Of a stretch of DNA of 64,000 nt, positions 60,549-64,000 are shown piece after piece. The stretch covers positions 62,001-126,000 of the forward strand of contig DAITAA010000006.1 in NCBI GenBank assembly GCA_036824505.1, read 5' to 3'. Below the pieces are notes generated by a model, which saw only the letters and a program-made list of their open reading frames with translations, was not told the origin of the DNA and did not search any database. The stretch is from SCUD01 sp036824505. GTDB lineage: Bacteria > Pseudomonadota > Gammaproteobacteria > Steroidobacterales > Steroidobacteraceae. Every line of letters starts with the position of its first letter. Position 1 is the stretch's first letter. The position numbers were made by a program, and so were the translations under genes.

Positions 60549-62297
60549 GTGACTGAGACCCCGCGATCGGCGGACGATTCCGCGCTTGCCCACGAGATTG
60601 CCGGCGCAATCGTCGCCGCATTTGCGCGCTACAACTCGGAATATCGCGCTATCACGCGGCGCGCGCCCGAGCGATTCGAAAATCGCGACTGGCTCGGTGT
60701 GCAGGCGGACGTCGTCGAGCGCCTGGACCTCTACTCCAGCATGGTCAACCAGAGTGCGGCCGCGCTGCGCAAGCAGCTGGGCGCGCGCGCCATGGACACC
60801 GGGCTCTGGGCGGCGATCAAGGCGAGTTATGCCGGCCAGATTGCTGCACTGAACGATCCCGAGTTCCTGAAGACCTTTTTCAGCTCGATCACCAGGCGCC
60901 TGTTTGACACCGTCGGCGTGGACGCCGCCATCGAGTTCTTCGCGCTCGACGTTGACCCGCTGCGCAGCATCGATTCGCAGGTCGGCACGAATCGCTACGT
61001 GAATCGCGGATCGATCGAGCTGCTGTTCGAGGAACTGCTATCCGACTTCAGGTTCCGCACGCCCTGGCGCGATTTCGAGAGCAGCGTCAGGCATGTCGCG
61101 ACCGACGTGGAGTTACACCTCGAAAGCATTGGCAGGAGTCGCGGGCTGCAGCAAGTCGAGGTCATCCGGCCGGTTTTCTACCAGATGAGCCGGGCCTATG
61201 TGGTCGGCAGGATCTGGGGCAAGGGCTGGATGCTCCCGCTCGCGATCGCATTCCGCAATACGCCGCGTGGCGTGCTCGTCGATGCGGTGATGCTCCGTGA
61301 GAGCGATGTCGCGATCCTGTTCAGCTTCACGCGCTCCTATTTCCACGTCGATCTCGAGCGCGTAGGCGAGGTCGTGTTGTTCCTGCACTCGATCCTGCCG
61401 AGCAAGCCGATCTCCGAACTGTTCACGGTGCTTGGTCGCGCCAAACAGGGCAAGACCGAGCGCTTCCGCGAGATATTCCGGCATCTCGCCGAAACCCGTG
61501 ACCGGTTCATCCGCGCGCCGGGCGAGCGCGGCATGGTGATGGCATGCTTCACGCTCGAGAATTTCGACGTGATCTTCAAGGTGATTCGTGACCGGTTTCC
61601 GGCCGTCAAGAACATCCAGCGCGAAGAGGTCATGGCCAAGTACGACATGGTCTTCAAGCACGACCGGGCCGGGCGGCTGGTAGATGCGCAGGAGTTCCGG
61701 CGGATACGGCTGCCGCGCCATCGCTTTGAACCAGGCATGTTGCAGGAGCTGATCGATGAGTGCGTGCTGGACGTGCATGTCGAAGGCGACGACGTCATTG
61801 TCGATCGCGCCTACATCGAGCGGCGCATGACGCCGCTCAACCTGTACCTGCGCAGCGTGACTATCGAACAGGCTGAGCTCGCGGTGATCGAGTACGGCCA
61901 GGCGATCCGCGACCTCGCCTACACGAATATCTTTGCGGGCGACCTGCTGCTGAAGAATTTCGGCGTCACGCGCCACGGCCGCGTGATCTTCTACGACTAC
62001 GACGAGCTGTGCCGGATCACGGACTGCCGGTTTCGCGATCTGCCGCAGGCGCCGACCGACGACGACGAAATGCGCGCCGAGAGCTGGTTCTATGTCGCCG
62101 ACAACGACGTGTTTCCCGAAACATTCCTGAATTTCCTGGGATTCGAGGGCCGGCTGCGCGAGGTGTTTCTCGACAAGCACGGCGAGATTCTCACGGCGGG
62201 CTGGTGGCGCACTCTGCAGGAACGGCTGCAGGCCGGCGACGTCGTCGAAGTACTGCCCTATCACCCGCACCGCGTGCGGGTTGCCAGCAGCATCTAG
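60549..62297 (+). CDS. aceK: isocitrate dehydrogenase kinase/phosphatase
   Basis: 582 aa, GTG start. Inactivates IDH by phosphorylation during growth on acetate and reactivates it. Kinase-fold motifs in the second half (EEVMAKYDMVFKHDRAGRLVDAQ, LAYTNIFAGDLLLKNFGVTRHGRVIFYDYDELCRI). No glyoxylate genes (aceA, aceB) are nearby. It is 34 bp behind icd without a Shine-Dalgarno, suggesting readthrough or a separate weak start. Shares CTAG with the PLP gene. Confidence 0.95.
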   Translation: MTETPRSADDSALAHEIAGAIVAAFARYNSEYRAITRRAPERFENRDWLGVQADVVERLDLYSSMVNQSAAALRKQLGARAMDTGLWAAIKASYAGQIAALNDPEFLKTFFSSITRRLFDTVGVDAAIEFFALDVDPLRSIDSQVGTNRYVNRGSIELLFEELLSDFRFRTPWRDFESSVRHVATDVELHLESIGRSRGLQQVEVIRPVFYQMSRAYVVGRIWGKGWMLPLAIAFRNTPRGVLVDAVMLRESDVAILFSFTRSYFHVDLERVGEVVLFLHSILPSKPISELFTVLGRAKQGKTERFREIFRHLAETRDRFIRAPGERGMVMACFTLENFDVIFKVIRDRFPAVKNIQREEVMAKYDMVFKHDRAGRLVDAQEFRRIRLPRHRFEPGMLQELIDECVLDVHVEGDDVIVDRAYIERRMTPLNLYLRSVTIEQAELAVIEYGQAIRDLAYTNIFAGDLLLKNFGVTRHGRVIFYDYDELCRITDCRFRDLPQAPTDDDEMRAESWFYVADNDVFPETFLNFLGFEGRLREVFLDKHGEILTAGWWRTLQERLQAGDVVEVLPYHPHRVRVASSI

Positions 62298-63469
62298 GCT
62301 TCCGAAACGCGCGACAGCGCGGCCTCGAGATCCGCAATCAGATCGTCGGTATCCTCGATGCCGATCGAGAGGCGCACCGTCCCGTCACCGATGCCGCTGA
62401 TCGCGGCCTGCTCCGCGGTCAGGCCGCGGACTTTCAGCAGCTGTGCCGGCATTACCAGTGATTCGACCGATCCCAGGCTCGGCGCGATGGCAAAGAATTC
62501 CAGGGCATCCGAGAACACACGGGCGGCTTCGAGGCCGCCTTCGAGATCGAAGCAAACGACCGAGCCGAAGTCATGCATCTGCTCGCGGGCGAGCGCGTGG
62601 CGGACATGGTTGGCCAGCCCAGGATAATGCACCCTTGCGACCGCCGGATGACCCGCCAGGAATGCGGCAATGCGGGCTGCGCTGGCGACCTGCGCTTCGT
62701 GACGCAGGTAATAGGTCTTCATGCCACGCATGACCAGAAACGCGGCATGCGGGTCGAGCAACGCACCCAGCATGATCGTATCGCGCCGCATCGCCCGGAT
62801 CAGGTCGTCCCGCGCGATGATCGCACCACCCATCACGTCGCCGTGCCCCGCCGCGTATTTCGTCAGGCTGTGCACGAATGCGTCGATGCCGTACTGGCCG
62901 TGGTTGTGAAAGCCCGCAAAGGTATTGTCGAGCACGGTCAGCGCGCCATGCGCGTGCGCGGCGCGCGTAATGCGCCCGATATCCGCGATGCGCGTGACCG
63001 GATTGGTCGGGCTCTCGAACCAGACGAGCCGGGTCGGCCGCCCCGCAAGCACGCGTTCGATGCCCGCGTCATCTTCGATGGACAACATCGTGTGCTCGAC
63101 TCCAAAGCGGCTCAGCATTCCCTGTATCAGCTGGCGGCTGGGCGCGTAGGTCTCGACGAAGCAAAGCACATGCTCACCGGCACGGGTGAGCGACAGCAGG
63201 CAGCCGGCAACCGCCGCCATGCCCGAGCCAACTGCAATGCAGTCATCGCGTCCCTGCAGTTCGGCCAGTAATTTCTCGAGCTGCCGGGTCGTCGGATTCG
63301 CCTGACGCGTGTAGTAATAGCCCTCCCGCTCGCCGCGGTAGGCACGCATCGTTTCCTCGAGGCTTTCGAAAGCAAACTTCACCGTCTGGTGAATCGGCGC
63401 AACCAACGGGCGGTTGTCCGCCGGGACGATGGCGTCCGGCGGATGATTGACGCGCGTGCGCCCCTTCAT
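62294..63469 (-). CDS. Cys/Met metabolism PLP enzyme (cystathionine gamma-synthase/lyase-like)
   Basis: 391 aa trans-sulfuration enzyme. PLP lysine in HSLTKYAAGHGDVMGG; phosphate site VGSGMAAVAGCLLSL; ring-stacking YYTRQANPTTRQLEKLLA; LDNTFAG; C-terminal GTVRLSIGIEDTDDLIADL. Could make cystathionine, cleave it, or act on methionine or homocysteine; sequence alone does not decide. It begins 8 bp after the ilvE stop. Confidence 0.9.
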   Translation of the reverse strand: MKGRTRVNHPPDAIVPADNRPLVAPIHQTVKFAFESLEETMRAYRGEREGYYYTRQANPTTRQLEKLLAELQGRDDCIAVGSGMAAVAGCLLSLTRAGEHVLCFVETYAPSRQLIQGMLSRFGVEHTMLSIEDDAGIERVLAGRPTRLVWFESPTNPVTRIADIGRITRAAHAHGALTVLDNTFAGFHNHGQYGIDAFVHSLTKYAAGHGDVMGGAIIARDDLIRAMRRDTIMLGALLDPHAAFLVMRGMKTYYLRHEAQVASAARIAAFLAGHPAVARVHYPGLANHVRHALAREQMHDFGSVVCFDLEGGLEAARVFSDALEFFAIAPSLGSVESLVMPAQLLKVRGLTAEQAAISGIGDGTVRLSIGIEDTDDLIADLEAALSRVSEA

Positions 63470-63477
63470 CGGCGCCG

Positions 63478-64000
63478 TCAGACCCTGGTGGTCCAGCCTG
63501 CCGGCGTCGGGATCTCGCCCCGCTGCATCGATACAAGCGCGGTGCGCAGTCGGCGCGTGTGCGGGCCGACTTCGCCGGTCCCGACCTTGTACTCGCGCCC
63601 GCCACTACACACGAGCGTACCGACACCGGCCAGGACCGCGGCTGTGCCGGAGAGCGCGGCCTCGCCGTCCTTCACCCAGTCGAGCATTTCCCCGACCGTG
63701 AATACGCGCTCCTCGACCTTGAAGCCGAGATCCGGCGCGATGGTGAGCAGAGAATCGCGGGTGATGCCGTGCAGGAACGTCGTATCGAGGCTGCGGGTCA
63801 GGATCCTGTCTTCGCGGATCAGCAAGAAGTTGGCCGCGCCGGTCTCCTGGACCTCGCCGCCAGGGCAGAACAAGACCTGGTCAACCTGATGTTTCTGCCG
63901 GGCCGCCATCGTCGGCCCCATCGCCGCCGCGTAGTTGCCGCCGGTCTTGATCATGCCGAGATGCGCGGCGCAGCGCATCGATTTCTCCTCGACATAGATG
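63478..64000 (-). CDS. ilvE: branched-chain-amino-acid aminotransferase, C-terminal part (runs off window)
   Basis: About 173 C-terminal residues, entering at the right edge in frame (IYVEEKSMRCAAHLGMIKTGGNYAAAM...). Motifs of fold-IV BCAT: KTGGNYAA near the PLP site, ETGAANFLLIREDRILT, TFLHGITRDSLLTIA and the C-terminal GTGEVGPHTRRLRTAL. Last step for Ile, Val and Leu. The N-terminus is outside the window. Confidence 0.93.
   Translation of the reverse strand, partial: IYVEEKSMRCAAHLGMIKTGGNYAAAMGPTMAARQKHQVDQVLFCPGGEVQETGAANFLLIREDRILTRSLDTTFLHGITRDSLLTIAPDLGFKVEERVFTVGEMLDWVKDGEAALSGTAAVLAGVGTLVCSGGREYKVGTGEVGPHTRRLRTALVSMQRGEIPTPAGWTTRV

Noticed and set aside
1..64000. tRNA, rRNA or prophage/integrase remnants
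   Set aside because: Nothing recognisable on either strand; coding density is near continuous.

Overview
The window is about 64 kb of GC-rich, densely coded proteobacterial chromosome with no tRNA, rRNA, CRISPR array or transposase that I can see. Gene content (IDH kinase/phosphatase AceK beside icd, cytochrome cd1 nitrite reductase, heavy-metal RND efflux, an ilvC-ilvG-ilvM-ilvA plus leuACDB arrangement, many TonB receptors and outer-membrane proteins) points to a Gammaproteobacterium, most like Xanthomonadales, Steroidobacterales or Nevskiales; the species is not recognisable from sequence alone.

Layout. 1-3.6 kb: N-terminal part of PEP carboxylase, a SlyD-like prolyl isomerase and a divergent haem/metal-type TonB receptor. 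3.6-28 kb: the accessory heart of the window. A leftward run (20.8 to 5.9 kb) encodes a c-type cytochrome, a LamG di-haem lipoprotein, a Tat-exported protein, a thioredoxin, a coiled-coil periplasmic protein, two very large TPR proteins and a complete Ton-like motor (ExbB, two ExbDs, a TonB-like AgmX/PglI protein). It is followed by a NirS nitrite reductase fused to an extra cytochrome c. From the same divergent promoter region a rightward run (21.0 to 27.0 kb) encodes a di-haem propeller lipoprotein of HzsA-like architecture, an SH3/barrel protein, a barrel lipoprotein, a second thioredoxin, DUF4266 and DUF3570, meeting the flavin transferase ApbE. I read this as one envelope redox system driven by the proton motive force; that reading is inference.

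28-42.2 kb: a SYLF lipid-binding protein, a 6PGDH-family dehydrogenase, then a branched-chain amino acid supercluster: leuA-leuC-leuD-leuB, ilvD (opposite strand), pheA, and ilvC-ilvG-ilvM-ilvA. Three units (ilv, phe, leu) each start with a short leader peptide rich in the controlling amino acid, followed by a nearly identical Rho-independent attenuator hairpin: transcription attenuation by three look-alike elements.

42.2-64 kb: MsrA, a membrane methyltransferase, a RIO-like kinase, a small unknown protein, a patatin/BamA-type type Vd secreted phospholipase, the CstA pyruvate transporter with its YjiX partner, a second TonB receptor, a YdcZ-type transporter, a nested inverted repeat, agmatine deiminase, a Cus-type CBA copper/silver efflux operon led by a His/Cys-rich small protein, icd-aceK, and a Cys/Met-metabolism PLP enzyme behind the partial branched-chain aminotransferase ilvE.

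Two genome-scale habits stand out: four of the seven convergent gene pairs share a palindromic CTAG so that both genes end in the same four bases, and several transcripts look leaderless (a -10 box 6-7 nt before the start codon and no Shine-Dalgarno).
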